Shown one piece after another: positions 1 to 9,023 of a stretch of DNA of 64,000 nucleotides. The position numbers and the translations under genes were made by a program. The stretch spans positions 1 to 64,000 of the forward strand of contig NZ_JAHLQH010000043.1 in assembly GCF_018918325.1 (NCBI RefSeq). Reading direction: 5' to 3'. This DNA is from Clostridium sp. MSJ-8. Its GTDB lineage: Bacteria; Bacillota; Clostridia; Clostridiales; Clostridiaceae. The notes below the pieces were generated by a model. It was given only the letters and a program-made list of their open reading frames with translations, searched no databases and was not told the DNA's origin. Position 1 is the stretch's first letter. The number at the start of each line of letters is the position of its first letter.

Positions 1-2
1 AA

Positions 3-119
3 AATGTATTAGCTGAAAGTATTTTGCTTGCCTTAGCACATAATATAAATAAGTTACATAATAAAATTCAATCAGGAAAAACAGGAACACATTTATTTCA
101 TATTCAAAAAATAGCTTAA
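3..119 (+). mobile_element. C-terminal end of an IS1182-like transposase (cut by left edge)
   Basis: An open frame entering from the left edge encodes 38 residues and stops at 117-119. It contains LAHNINKLHNKI followed by TGTHLF, a pattern I associate with the extreme C-terminus of IS1182-family DDE transposases. The catalytic part lies outside the window, so whether the element is intact cannot be judged. No terminal inverted repeat could be confirmed in the bases after the stop codon. Family assignment is from remembered sequence pattern only. Confidence 0.6.
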
Positions 120-218
120 AATTTAGTAAAAAAATATGATTTTTATATTTCCTTATTAAAGTGCACCTATTTTTAAGAAAAGTACTTTTTATAGTTTTAA
201 TCATTAATTTAAGACATG

Positions 219-273
219 AAAAAAGGGTTTGCCGCTAGCAGTTTTTAACTGCTAATGCGACAGCCCCTTTTTC
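219..273. terminator. Bidirectional rho-independent terminator between the transposase tail and cheV
   Basis: A stem built around the inverted arms CTAGCAG and CTGCTAA is extended by GGGTTTGCC-like and GGCTGTCGC-like flanks. It has an A-run on the left and a T-run on the right, so it can end transcripts from either side. It lies just past the cheV stop codon on the minus strand. Confidence 0.7.
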
Positions 274-319
274 AGATTATATATTATACAAAAAAATATA
301 TTCACCTTTTCATTAATAA

Positions 320-1222
320 TTATAATTCTAACAATTTATCTACAACTTCAACTAATTGTTCTACTTCAGGTTTGCTTAGTTGTGCGTCAGCTTTAACTTC
401 TTCACCTTTATGTCTTAATTCATCAGTAATTAAAGATGAGAATATTATTACAGGTAACTTAGATAATATAGGATCTTCCTTAATTCTTCTTGTTAATGTT
501 AAACCATCTAGTTGAGGCATCTCAATATCTGTAATTAACATCTGAGCTTCATCTTTAAAGTTTTCACCATAATCCTTAGCTAATCCCTTTAAATAATCTA
601 AAGCTTGTTTTCCATCATCAAATATAGTTAAATTCTTGAATCCAGCCTTAGTTAAAGTATCTTTTAATAATCTTCTAATTAAAGGTGAATCATCTGCTAA
701 TACAAGTTTTACATTTCCTCTATCTTTATACTCTACCTTCACTAATCTATCTTCACTTATTCCTGCATTAGGTGCTATATCTGTTACTATTTTTTCGAAA
801 TCCAACATTATAACAACTCTTCCGTTTATTATGATGTTACCTACACCTAAAGAAGATTCAGTTAAATCATCTGGCTTCTCTATTTCACTCCATTTAATTC
901 TATGGATTGCAAGTATATCATCTATATTAAATGCCACTTTAACCTTGTTAAATTCACATATAATAACTTTAGACCCCATATTCTCGCTCTTTTGTCTAGT
1001 TAATATATACTTCAAATCTACAAGTGTTAATATATCTTGCCTACATAAAAGCAAACCAGCTAATTCTGGTTTAGGATCTGGTAATTCAGTAATTGCATTT
1101 TTATTCATTTCTATAACTTCTTTTACTTTAACAACATTTATTGCATAATGAACCCCGTTAACCACAAATTCTATTATTTCTAATTCACCAGTGCCTGATT
1201 CTAATAATATGTTATTCTCCAT
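320..1222 (-). CDS. cheV: Chemotaxis coupling protein CheV (CheW domain plus receiver domain)
   Basis: CheV couples chemoreceptors to CheA and is itself phosphorylated during adaptation. An N-terminal CheW-like domain (about residues 15-150) is followed by a response-regulator receiver domain (about 172-297) with the acidic pair, LITDIEMPQLDG carrying the phospho-acceptor Asp, and the conserved Lys near the end. Total length of about 300 residues is normal for CheV. I chose the ATG at 1222 because GGGGTGG sits five bases upstream; an in-frame GTG at 1231 has no spaced SD. It is monocistronic, ends at a terminator, and is separated from the flagellar operon by about 10 kb. Confidence 0.93.
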   Translation of the reverse strand: MENNILLESGTGELEIIEFVVNGVHYAINVVKVKEVIEMNKNAITELPDPKPELAGLLLCRQDILTLVDLKYILTRQKSENMGSKVIICEFNKVKVAFNIDDILAIHRIKWSEIEKPDDLTESSLGVGNIIINGRVVIMLDFEKIVTDIAPNAGISEDRLVKVEYKDRGNVKLVLADDSPLIRRLLKDTLTKAGFKNLTIFDDGKQALDYLKGLAKDYGENFKDEAQMLITDIEMPQLDGLTLTRRIKEDPILSKLPVIIFSSLITDELRHKGEEVKADAQLSKPEVEQLVEVVDKLLEL

Positions 1223-1263
1223 ATATTCCACCCCAATTCATAATCTTGTCATTTCTTAATTAC

Positions 1264-1291
1264 TTATCGTGTTTGTTTACATATTACTTAA
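1264..1291 (-). promoter_or_regulatory. Possible sigma-28 (FliA/SigD) promoter for cheV
   Basis: On the minus strand upstream of cheV, TTAA and CACGATAA are separated by 16 bases. This approximates the TAAA-N15-CCGATAT form of sigma-28 promoters. CheV genes are often in the sigma-28 regulon and fliA is in this window, so the match is plausible, but both boxes are imperfect. Confidence 0.3.
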
Positions 1292-1359
1292 TCCTGCAAA
1301 TGTTAACTATTCTTTAATATAGAATAAATGTTGGCTAACATTATATTAATTTTGTTTAT

Positions 1360-1387
1360 TTTACAATCATTTAATATATGATATAAT
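1360..1387 (+). promoter_or_regulatory. Sigma-A type promoter for the gene at 1461
   Basis: TTTACA and TATAAT are separated by 16 bases on the plus strand, about 75 bases upstream of the start codon. The boxes match 5/6 and 6/6 of the vegetative consensus. The leader between promoter and gene contains a short hairpin, TCACTA/TAGTGA. Confidence 0.55.
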
Positions 1388-1460
1388 ACTTAATAATTGG
1401 TGAATTATTCACTATTATAGTGATATATCGAGGGAATTTTTTATAAAGGAGTTAAAGAAT

Positions 1461-1874
1461 ATGGGTTTTAAAGATAAATTAAACAAATATTACACTGAAT
1501 CATATATGCAGAAATATGGTGATAGAATAACTAGTGCTTCTGGAACTGTTGTTTCTATTAAGATGCAAGAAAAGAATTACATTATAATAAAAAAATTAAT
1601 TGTAGATCTTGTAATAAAATCTGATACAAGTAGAGGCGTTGTTAAAGCTAGATATAGTAAAAGAAGATGGTTTAAGAAGGTTGACTTCATCCCTATAAGC
1701 ATGGGTCATAAAGTAATGATTATGGGACTTAAAGGAGTTAAAGGTAAAGAAAATTCTGAAGTTGTTGCTGTACAAAACATCCTTAACTTAACAACTAAAC
1801 GTGATTTAATTCCTATGGATCATTCTCAGATAAAGAAATCAAGACAACAAGCTAATAGAATAAGATATAAGTAA
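1461..1874 (+). CDS. Conserved hypothetical basic protein, 137 residues
   Basis: I do not recognise a named family. The product is small and strongly basic, with no signal peptide or membrane segment. The middle looks beta-rich (SASGTVVSIKMQEKNYIIIKKL, then VDFIPISMGHKVMIMGLKGV), as in a small barrel-like or OB-like fold, and the tail is Lys/Arg/Gln-rich (IKKSRQQANRIRYK). A clear AAAGGAG SD lies ahead of the ATG. It has its own promoter and a terminator directly after the stop, so it is a single-gene transcript. A nucleic-acid-binding role would fit the charge but is only a guess. Confidence 0.75.
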   Translation: MGFKDKLNKYYTESYMQKYGDRITSASGTVVSIKMQEKNYIIIKKLIVDLVIKSDTSRGVVKARYSKRRWFKKVDFIPISMGHKVMIMGLKGVKGKENSEVVAVQNILNLTTKRDLIPMDHSQIKKSRQQANRIRYK

Positions 1875-1881
1875 ACAAATA

Positions 1882-1917
1882 TGCCATCATACTATTAAAG
1901 TATGATGGCATTTATTA
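1882..1917. terminator. Bidirectional terminator between convergent genes
   Basis: The 10-bp arms TGCCATCATA and TATGATGGCA with a 9-base loop are followed by T-rich sequence on the plus strand and AT-rich sequence on the minus strand. It sits between the convergent hypothetical gene and lipoprotein gene. Confidence 0.8.
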
Positions 1918-1926
1918 TTTAATCTA

Positions 1927-2787
1927 TTATTCTTTTTCTTTCCATTCAGATGTTTCTACAAAAGAAAAATCTCCTCTTTCACTTGTTCCAGCTTCTTGCC
2001 ATTGAATATGATCTATGTTTAATCTACATTCACTCTTTGTTACAATTCCACTACTTCTATCTACTAAATATGATATATTTAAATCATATGTAGTATTAAC
2101 TATCTTTTTATTCCCCTCTAATTTAACTAATACAAAATTATCAGTTATATCTTTTATTATAAGTTTTGTGCCTATATCAGATAGTTTTATGTCTGAGTTT
2201 TGCAATATATCTACTTGCACCAAGTCTTTAAGCAAATAATTATCCCCAAGAATATTTCTATAGACAGCTAATCCTCCTTCAGAAAATGTTATTCCCGAAA
2301 ATGTTCCCATACTTGTATCTAAAAATGACATAAGCATTTCATCACCAAAAGCTGCTTTTATATACTCATCCATTTGACCAACATCTGCAGCAAGAACCTT
2401 ACCTTCATCACTCACTTCATATTCTATATTTAAGTTATCTAATGCATCATAGAATTTTCTATACTTTTCATCACTTCTAATTATAGATTTTTCTTTATCT
2501 AGCTTATTTTTTAATTTTACCTCTGAAGAAAAATCATCTATATTAAATCCTATAAGATATCCATCATCTGTCTTAGATTTTATATCTATATCAGTTGATA
2601 AATTAGTATCATTTGAATAAATTTTTTCTCTGTTGACTACAAAATCAGTTTTATCTTGTATTCCACAATTATATTTGCTTCCAACTTGTGGGGTAAATTC
2701 AATTTTAGCATTTTCACCACCACAACCTACAAATGAAAATGCCATTCCCCCTATTAACATTCCTGATAATATCTTTTTTATATTCAT
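1927..2787 (-). CDS. Putative lipoprotein of unknown function, 286 residues
   Basis: The N-terminus is a lipoprotein signal peptide: MNIKKIL, a hydrophobic stretch, then FVGC with the lipidated Cys at about residue 22, followed by GGENAK. The mature part is acidic and hydrophilic with alternating beta-like stretches and no recognised catalytic motif. It should be exported and anchored on the outer face of the membrane. The layout resembles uncharacterised Firmicutes lipoprotein families (possibly the DUF6263 type), but I cannot confirm this. It is transcribed alone; the upstream gap holds the terminator of the ATPase gene. Confidence 0.8.
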   Translation of the reverse strand: MNIKKILSGMLIGGMAFSFVGCGGENAKIEFTPQVGSKYNCGIQDKTDFVVNREKIYSNDTNLSTDIDIKSKTDDGYLIGFNIDDFSSEVKLKNKLDKEKSIIRSDEKYRKFYDALDNLNIEYEVSDEGKVLAADVGQMDEYIKAAFGDEMLMSFLDTSMGTFSGITFSEGGLAVYRNILGDNYLLKDLVQVDILQNSDIKLSDIGTKLIIKDITDNFVLVKLEGNKKIVNTTYDLNISYLVDRSSGIVTKSECRLNIDHIQWQEAGTSERGDFSFVETSEWKEKE

Positions 2788-2932
2788 ACCTTTACATTGC
2801 TTTGGCCACTCCGACCAAATATCCCCCTATTTTCAATTTCATTGTAAATATTATACAATAAAACACAGCTTATTACAATAGACATACCAATTAGGGAAAA
2901 AATCGAAACAGAAATAATTTGTTTTCAATATT

Positions 2933-3007
2933 AGATAAAGATACCATTAGAAATGCTATATTGTCTGAACCTTAATAAGTTTACATAGCATTTAGGTATC
3001 TTTACCT
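2933..3007 (-). terminator. Long structured terminator downstream of the P-type ATPase gene (copy 1 of an element)
   Basis: The outer arms TAAAGATACC (2936-2945) and GGTATCTTTA (2995-3004) enclose inner arms AAATGCTA and TAGCATTT around a conserved loop containing TGTCTGAAC and AAGTTTACA. The same architecture occurs at 11302-11382 with compensating base changes in both stems. It lies 30 bases after the ATPase stop codon, which suggests termination. Confidence 0.6.
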
Positions 3008-3033
3008 ATTTCTAATATTTAATATTATGCAAT

Positions 3034-5583
3034 TTACTTTCTCTTTATATACAAAAATAAACTATTAATCATAGCTATGGTTCCAGAAAACACAAAAACT
3101 ATACACCACATCTTTAAATTTAAAGGTACTGTATGAAATATTCCTTGTAAAAATGGAATGTATAATACGCAAATGAGCATTACAATAGATACTGATACAG
3201 CTCCTAGTAAATACGGATTGCTTAATAATTTTATAGAAAATATCGAATATCTCTCTGATCTACATTCAAATACATGAAATAATTGAGACATTATAAGAGT
3301 TGATAATGCTATTGTTCTACATGTAATTAAATCCATCTTCATAAATCTACTTATTATAAATGATAATAATGTACAAATTCCTATAAGACATCCCCTTACA
3401 ATTATCTTTTCAGCTAAACCTCTTGCAAAGATATTTTCTTTTTTATTTCTAGGTGACATTCTCATTATATCTTTATCTGCTGGATCTACTCCTAATGCAA
3501 TTGCTGGAAGTCCATCAGTTGCAAGATTAACAAAAAGAATCTGAATAGGTGTCAATGGATTAGGTAATGTAAATAATGATGCCAAAAACATTGTAAGTAC
3601 TTCACCTAAGTTGCATGATAAGAGATACCTTATAAATTTTCTAATATTATCATATATAATTCTTCCTTCTTCTACAGCTGCAACAATTGTACTAAAATTA
3701 TCATCTAGAAGTATCATAGAAGAAGCTTCTTTTGTAACATCTGTTCCTGATAATCCCATGGATATTCCTATATCAGCTTCCTTTATAGCAGGAGCATCAT
3801 TAACACCATCTCCAGTCATTGCAACTATATTATTCTTAGCCTTAAGACTTTTTACTATTCTAAGTTTATGATCAGGTGAAACTCTTGCAAATACCCTTAT
3901 TTTATCTATTTTCTTATCTAGTTCTGCATCATTTATGCTTTGTAATTCTTCTCCTGTCATAACTTGACTATCATTACTACATATACTTAATTCTTTAGCT
4001 ATAGCTAACGCTGTATTCTTATGATCTCCTGTTATCATTACTGGCTTAATCCCTGCTATCTTACACTTTAACACAGCATCCCTAGCTTCTTTTCTAGGAG
4101 GATCTATGCTACCTGCTACCCCTATAAATATAAGATTATCTTCTAACTTTTCATTCTTAACTATACCTTCAACTTTATATGCACATGCAATACATCTAAG
4201 TGCTCTAGATGACATAGATTCAATTAATGAATTAATCTGTTTTTTCTTTTGAATAGTTAATATCTTTACAACATTATTTTCTAATATATATGAACATCTT
4301 TCAATTATTCTCTCAGGTGCACCTTTTACATAAGCTACTTCTTTATTATCCTCTTTCATAACAACAGACATCATTTTTCTAGTAGAATCAAATGGAATAT
4401 CATATACTCTTGTTGCACAACTTAGAAATCCTTTTAATGCTACTACATTATCAAAAAACACTCTAATAAGTGCTGTCTCCGTTGGATCACCATGAAGAAC
4501 TTTCTCCATAGAACTATAATTAAAATCATAATTACAATCATTACAATAAATAAAAGCCTTTTTTAGCATTGATTCATTATGAAGCTTCTCTTCATCAACC
4601 TTTGTAATTCGTCCATTAATATATACTTCTTTTACTGTCATTCTATTCTGAGTCAATGTTCCTGTTTTATCTGAACATATGACAGAGGTACACCCTAGTG
4701 TTTCTACCGCTGGAAGTTTTCTTATAAGAACATTTCTCTTAAGCATTCTAGACATTCCTAAGGCTAATGATACTGTTACTATAGCTGCTAACCCCTCCGG
4801 AATAGCTGCTACTGCCAAACTAACTCCCAATAAAAACATATCTGTTATATTATTCCCTCTAATTATACCAAGTATTGTTACAATCATACATATTACCAAA
4901 CATATTATAACAAGCACTCTTCCTAAAACCTCTAATCTTTCTTTAAGAGGTGATTTATCTTCTTTTATATTTCCTAAAAGATTTGCTATCTTACCCATTT
5001 CAGTATCCATTCCAATAAACTGAACCTTAAATAATCCTTTACCCTTTAATAATGTAGTTCCCATATATCCCTTATTATTTTTAGAACTATGCCAATCTTT
5101 AGTTACTCCTATTGACTCACCTGTTAACAGTGATTCATCTACCATGATTCCTGAAGATTCTACAAACTCTCCATCTCCTGGAATTCTATCACCAGCTTCT
5201 AACACAACCATATCGCCTATAGTTAATAATCTAGAATTAATAATTTTTATACTTCCATCTCTGTATACTTTGCATGTAGGAGCTGCAAGATTATTTAATG
5301 CTTCTAACGATTTTTCTGTTCTAAATTCTTGTATAAAACCTAATATAGCATTAACTATAACTATAATTATAATTGTTACAGCATCAGCTTTATCTCCCAT
5401 AATACTTGATACAACAGTTGCTCCTAACAGAACCCATACCATAAAATCATTAAATTGTGATAAAAAAATCTTAATAGGAGATACTCTTTTTTTATGTTCT
5501 AATTCATTATATCCGTACTCCTTTATCCGCTTTTCTGCTTCTTTTGTTGTTAATCCGGGAATAATCTTCTTTTCCTGTATCAC
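3034..5583 (-). CDS. Calcium-type P-type cation-transporting ATPase (P2A/PMCA-like)
   Basis: This membrane pump hydrolyses ATP to export a cation, most likely Ca2+. Visible features are an N-terminal cation-ATPase domain (GLTTKEAEKRIKEYGYNEL), the actuator motif TGES near residue 155, the M4 ion-site motif PEGL near 263, the phosphorylation motif DKTGTLT with Asp near 305, KGAPE in the nucleotide domain, and MTGDGVNDAP in the hinge. Six C-terminal membrane helices follow, as in P2 ATPases. I prefer the GTG at 5583, with GGGGAGAGG seven bases upstream; the longer frame from GTG at 5601 would start inside that SD. Ca2+ rather than Na+ or Mg2+ specificity is inferred from the PEGLAAIVTVSLA type M4. 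Confidence 0.9.
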   Translation of the reverse strand: MIQEKKIIPGLTTKEAEKRIKEYGYNELEHKKRVSPIKIFLSQFNDFMVWVLLGATVVSSIMGDKADAVTIIIIVIVNAILGFIQEFRTEKSLEALNNLAAPTCKVYRDGSIKIINSRLLTIGDMVVLEAGDRIPGDGEFVESSGIMVDESLLTGESIGVTKDWHSSKNNKGYMGTTLLKGKGLFKVQFIGMDTEMGKIANLLGNIKEDKSPLKERLEVLGRVLVIICLVICMIVTILGIIRGNNITDMFLLGVSLAVAAIPEGLAAIVTVSLALGMSRMLKRNVLIRKLPAVETLGCTSVICSDKTGTLTQNRMTVKEVYINGRITKVDEEKLHNESMLKKAFIYCNDCNYDFNYSSMEKVLHGDPTETALIRVFFDNVVALKGFLSCATRVYDIPFDSTRKMMSVVMKEDNKEVAYVKGAPERIIERCSYILENNVVKILTIQKKKQINSLIESMSSRALRCIACAYKVEGIVKNEKLEDNLIFIGVAGSIDPPRKEARDAVLKCKIAGIKPVMITGDHKNTALAIAKELSICSNDSQVMTGEELQSINDAELDKKIDKIRVFARVSPDHKLRIVKSLKAKNNIVAMTGDGVNDAPAIKEADIGISMGLSGTDVTKEASSMILLDDNFSTIVAAVEEGRIIYDNIRKFIRYLLSCNLGEVLTMFLASLFTLPNPLTPIQILFVNLATDGLPAIALGVDPADKDIMRMSPRNKKENIFARGLAEKIIVRGCLIGICTLLSFIISRFMKMDLITCRTIALSTLIMSQLFHVFECRSERYSIFSIKLLSNPYLLGAVSVSIVMLICVLYIPFLQGIFHTVPLNLKMWCIVFVFSGTIAMINSLFLYIKRK

Positions 5584-5635
5584 CTTTTTTCCTCTCCCCA
5601 CTATTAAATACTTCTTTTTAGTATATTTAAATAAA

Positions 5636-5671
5636 AAAAAACTTAGTCCTATTTTTTAGAACTAAGTTTCT
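5636..5671 (-). terminator. Minus-strand terminator upstream of the ATPase gene
   Basis: The arms AACTTAGT and ACTAAGTT are followed by a run of eight T residues on the minus strand. It begins eight bases after the stop of the 49-codon frame at 5679-5828, so it may end that transcript, or act as an attenuator ahead of the ATPase gene. Confidence 0.6.
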
Positions 5672-5678
5672 ATAATTT

Positions 5679-5828
5679 TTATCTATTCATAGAAAAAACA
5701 AAAGCATCATGTTCACTTGTTTGTATCATTGAACGAATATGAATTGTTCCTGCTTGATTATCTGTTATATAAGCAAATATTATACCTTCAGCTGTTTGCA
5801 ACACTCTAAAACATACAGCCACTGTCAT
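5679..5828 (-). CDS. Possible 49-residue small protein
   Basis: An ATG-started frame of 49 codons encodes MTVAVCFRVLQTAEGIIF followed by a GTIHIRSMIQTSEHD segment and ends FVFSMNR. Base composition is clearly less AT-rich than the surrounding spacer, and a strong terminator follows directly. Both points favour a real gene. Against it, there is no convincing SD upstream and I recognise no family. It could also be the remnant of a longer gene. Confidence 0.4.
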   Translation of the reverse strand: MTVAVCFRVLQTAEGIIFAYITDNQAGTIHIRSMIQTSEHDAFVFSMNR

Positions 5829-5895
5829 CAATTTAATTTTAAAATATATTATGACTATTGAAAATATAAATTTAAGCTATAAAATACTACGGTAG

Positions 5896-5924
5896 TTGAA
5901 TTAATTTACTAATTGATTTAAAAT
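5896..5924 (+). promoter_or_regulatory. Sigma-A type promoter for the pyrophosphatase gene
   Basis: TTGAAT and TAAAAT are separated by 17 bases, about 45 bases upstream of the start codon at 5966, in the correct orientation. Confidence 0.5.
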
Positions 5925-5965
5925 AATATTGTTTATGTTATTTTTGTATTAGAGGAGGAAATAAT

Positions 5966-7612
5966 TTGAAGAACGTAATATACGTAACTGGACATAAGAA
6001 CCCTGATTCTGACTCAATTGGTGCTGCTTATGGTTATGCAACATTTAAGAATCTATGTGGAAGTAAAACTCCTGCTGTTCCAGTTAGACTTGGAGATGTA
6101 AATAGAGAAACTCAATTTATTTTAGATTATTTTGGAGTTGAAGCTCCTGAATATCTTGAAACTGTTAAACTAAAAGTTGAAGACTTAAAAATTGATAATA
6201 TTGGACCTGTACTTCCAACTATTTCACTTAGAAAAGCTTGGAATATAATGAAGGATCAAAATGTAAAATCATTACCAGTAGCTGACAAAAACGGTCATTT
6301 ACTAGGAATACTATCTATATCTAACTTAACATCATCATATATGGATGAATGGGATAATTCAATCCTATATAAGAGTAATACAACTATTGATAGTATAATC
6401 GAAACACTTTCTGCAACTGAAATTTCAGTAGAAGATCGTGCTAAAACTTTCCCAGGTAAAATCACAGTTGCTGCTATGCATCCTGACAGTATGAAGAATG
6501 TTGTTTCTGAAGGTGATATAGCAATAGTTGGAGATAGACGTGAAGCTCAAGAAGAATTAATAAACCAAAAAGTTTCATTAATGATTATAACAGGTTCTCA
6601 TAACTTAGACGCTGACTTAACAAGTTTAGCTAAAGCTAATAATGTTACTGTTATCAGTACACCACATGATTCATTCACAACTTCAAGAATAATAGTTCAA
6701 AGTATTCCTGTAAGTTATGTAATGGTAAGAGAGAATCTTGTTTCATTTACTACTGATGAGCTTGTAGATGACATTAAAGGAATAATGAGAGAAACTAGAT
6801 ATAGAAGTTATCCTGTTATTGATGCTACTAATGGAAAAGTAATTGGTACAATATCTAGATATCACTTAATATCTGATTGTAAGAAACAAGTTATCCAAGT
6901 TGACCATAATGAAAGAGGTCAATCAGTTGATGGTTTAGAAGATGCTGAAATACTAGAAATTATCGATCACCATAGAATAGCTGATATTCAAACTGGTAAT
7001 CCAATATTCTTCAGAAATGAACCTATAGGAAGTAGTTCTTCTATAGTTGCAAAATGTTATTTTGAAAAAGGTATGACACCTTCAAGAGAAGTTGCTGGTC
7101 TTTTAATGGGAGCTATTATTTCTGACACATTATTATTCAGAAGTCCAACTTGTACTAATGAAGATGTAGAAATCTGTAATAAACTTGCTGAAATAGCTGG
7201 TATAAAAGATCTTGAAGCATTTGCAACAGAAATGTTCAAAGCTGGTACTTCATTAAAAGGAAAGACTGTTGAAGAAATCTACAATCAAGATTTCAAACCA
7301 TTTAACATAGGTGACCTTAAGATTGGTGTTGCTCAAGTTAATACAATGGATATAGAAGGTTTTATGCCTCTAAAAGATGAAATGCTTGAATATATGAATT
7401 CAAAAGCTGACAGTGAAGGTTTTGATTTCATGTTATTACTTCTTACTGATATATTAACAGAAGGATCTCAATTATTATTTGTAGGTTCTAATGTTGAAAT
7501 AGTTGAAAAGACATTTGGTGTAAGTATAGAAGATAATACTGCTTTCTTACCTGGAGTTTTATCTAGAAAGAAACAAGTTATTCCACCACTTACAGCAACA
7601 ATTAATTCTTAA
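5966..7612 (+). CDS. Manganese-dependent family II inorganic pyrophosphatase with CBS and DRTGG regulatory insert
   Basis: Hydrolyses pyrophosphate to phosphate in the cytoplasm, driving biosynthetic reactions. The DHH domain opens with VTGHKNPDSDSIGAA (metal ligands His and Asp), and DHN and DHHR motifs occur near residues 314 and 334. The DHHA2 part is C-terminal, ending near the SRKKQ motif that binds pyrophosphate. A long insert (about 65-310) holds two CBS halves (LPVADKNGHLLGI and YPVIDATNGKVIGT) separated by a DRTGG domain. This architecture is known from clostridial CBS-pyrophosphatases that are regulated by adenine nucleotides. At 548 residues it matches that subclass. The start is TTG, placed by AGAGGAGG at 5951-5958. 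Confidence 0.95.
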   Translation: MKNVIYVTGHKNPDSDSIGAAYGYATFKNLCGSKTPAVPVRLGDVNRETQFILDYFGVEAPEYLETVKLKVEDLKIDNIGPVLPTISLRKAWNIMKDQNVKSLPVADKNGHLLGILSISNLTSSYMDEWDNSILYKSNTTIDSIIETLSATEISVEDRAKTFPGKITVAAMHPDSMKNVVSEGDIAIVGDRREAQEELINQKVSLMIITGSHNLDADLTSLAKANNVTVISTPHDSFTTSRIIVQSIPVSYVMVRENLVSFTTDELVDDIKGIMRETRYRSYPVIDATNGKVIGTISRYHLISDCKKQVIQVDHNERGQSVDGLEDAEILEIIDHHRIADIQTGNPIFFRNEPIGSSSSIVAKCYFEKGMTPSREVAGLLMGAIISDTLLFRSPTCTNEDVEICNKLAEIAGIKDLEAFATEMFKAGTSLKGKTVEEIYNQDFKPFNIGDLKIGVAQVNTMDIEGFMPLKDEMLEYMNSKADSEGFDFMLLLLTDILTEGSQLLFVGSNVEIVEKTFGVSIEDNTAFLPGVLSRKKQVIPPLTATINS

Positions 7613-7622
7613 TAACTAGAAT

Positions 7623-7664
7623 AAAAAATCGACGACTATTTGATTTGAAGCCGTCGATTTTTTT
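7623..7664. terminator. Bidirectional terminator between convergent pyrophosphatase and wecB genes
   Basis: The arms AAAAAATCGACG and CGTCGATTTTTT with a 17-base loop give A/T runs on both sides. This suits termination of both convergent transcripts, whose stop codons flank it closely. Confidence 0.85.
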
Positions 7665-7665
7665 A

Positions 7666-8772
7666 TTACTTATTCACTTGTTTAATTATAGCATCTACAA
7701 TTCTCTCACTAGCTCTACCATCTCCATATGGATTACTAGCATGTGCCATTTTATTATATTCTTCTTCATTAACCAATAATTCTCTTGCAAGCTTATATAT
7801 AGTTTCTTCATCCGTACCAGCAAGTTTTAAAGTTCCTGCTGCAACACCTTCTGGTCTTTCTGTTGTGTCTCTTAAGACTAATACAGGTTTACCTAATGAT
7901 GGTGCTTCTTCTTGAATTCCACCACTATCTGTCATTATTATATGTGCCCTGCTTAAAAAGTTATGAAAATCTAAAACTTCTAATGGCTTAATCAAATGAA
8001 CCTTTTTATTATCTCCTAATTCTTCTGATGCAATTTGTCTTACCATAGGATTTAAATGAACTGGATATATTACTTGAACATCTGAAAATTCCTTAGTTAT
8101 TCTATTAATAGCTCTAAACATATGACGCATAGGATCACCTAAGTTTTCTCTCCTATGAGCCGTTAAAAGTATAATTCTGCTATCTTTTAACTCTTCTAAT
8201 AATGAATTATCATAACTATCATCAACTGTTGTTTTTAGTGCATCAATGGCTGTGTTTCCAGTAACATATATTGTATCTTCTGATATATTTTCTTTTATCA
8301 AATTGTTTTTTGCAACTTCAGTAGGTGCAAAGTTCATATCTGCTATTACACTTGTTATTCTTCTATTAACCTCTTCTGGATATGGAGAAAATTTATTGTA
8401 TGTTCTAAGTCCTGCTTCAACATGACCTAACATAACTTGATTATAAAAAGCTGCTAAGCTTCCCGATAGTGTAGTAGTAGTATCTCCATGAACTAATACT
8501 ATATCTGGTTTAACTTCTTTTATAACTGTATCTAGTTTAGTTAATGCTATAGTTGTTATATCTGTCAACGTTTGACCTTGCTTCATTATATTCAAATCAT
8601 AATCTGGAACTATCTTAAAAGCTTCTAAAACTTGATCTAACATTTCTCTATGTTGAGCAGTAACACAAACTATACTTTTAATTTCTTCTCTGCTCTCTAA
8701 TTCTTTAACTAGTGGAGCCATCTTAATTGCTTCTGGCCTTGTACCGAATATTGTTAATACTTTTATCATCAT
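7666..8772 (-). CDS. wecB: UDP-N-acetylglucosamine 2-epimerase (non-hydrolysing)
   Basis: Interconverts UDP-GlcNAc and UDP-ManNAc in the cytoplasm for cell-surface polysaccharide synthesis. Family hallmarks are FGTRPEAIKMAPLV at the N-terminus, VHGDTTTTLSGSLAAF, HVEAGLRT, LLTAHRRENLG and MTDSGGIQEEAPSLGKPVLVLRDTTERPEG near the C-terminus. Length 368 is normal. Two adjacent ATG codons (8772, 8769) are possible starts. It sits alone and is not linked by orientation or spacing to the glycan island at the other end of the window. Confidence 0.95.
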   Translation of the reverse strand: MMIKVLTIFGTRPEAIKMAPLVKELESREEIKSIVCVTAQHREMLDQVLEAFKIVPDYDLNIMKQGQTLTDITTIALTKLDTVIKEVKPDIVLVHGDTTTTLSGSLAAFYNQVMLGHVEAGLRTYNKFSPYPEEVNRRITSVIADMNFAPTEVAKNNLIKENISEDTIYVTGNTAIDALKTTVDDSYDNSLLEELKDSRIILLTAHRRENLGDPMRHMFRAINRITKEFSDVQVIYPVHLNPMVRQIASEELGDNKKVHLIKPLEVLDFHNFLSRAHIIMTDSGGIQEEAPSLGKPVLVLRDTTERPEGVAAGTLKLAGTDEETIYKLARELLVNEEEYNKMAHASNPYGDGRASERIVDAIIKQVNK

Positions 8773-8932
8773 TTCACATCCTAAGTTATAATCTACCTTA
8801 TTTCTTCTTAATTATTATATCATATTACATCAAAGTCGTGAATTGTAAGTGTCAAAGACCTCACGTATTTTAACTATATACCTCTGATGAATGAAAGAGT
8901 AAGAATTAGTAGGAAATATTATAGTTTAATCA

Positions 8933-8965
8933 AGGTATGAGAAAAATCTCATACCTCATACCTTT
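8933..8965. terminator. Hairpin between the chemoreceptor gene and wecB
   Basis: The arms AGGTATGAG and CTCATACCT have a 6-base loop, and CATACCT is repeated directly after, then TTTTAATT. It lies about 60 bases past the chemoreceptor stop. The T-run is on the plus side only, so minus-strand termination is uncertain. The rest of the 251-base spacer shows nothing convincing. Confidence 0.4.
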
Positions 8966-9023
8966 TAATTAATTTATCATAGAAAGCTATTTACAGAAAA
9001 ACTTCATACAGTCTATGATTATA

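Noticed and set aside
1-119. Complete insertion sequence at the left edge
   Set aside because: Only the last 38 codons are in the window and no terminal repeat can be confirmed.
636-1148. Plus-strand open frame opposite cheV (170 codons)
   Set aside because: Antisense shadow of a well-supported gene. Ser/Thr/Ile-rich translation without motifs or an SD.
8840-8945. Short plus-strand open frame ending MNERVRISRKYYSLIKV in the spacer upstream of wecB
   Set aside because: It is too short, has no SD and no recognised homology. It could be a chance frame or a tiny remnant.
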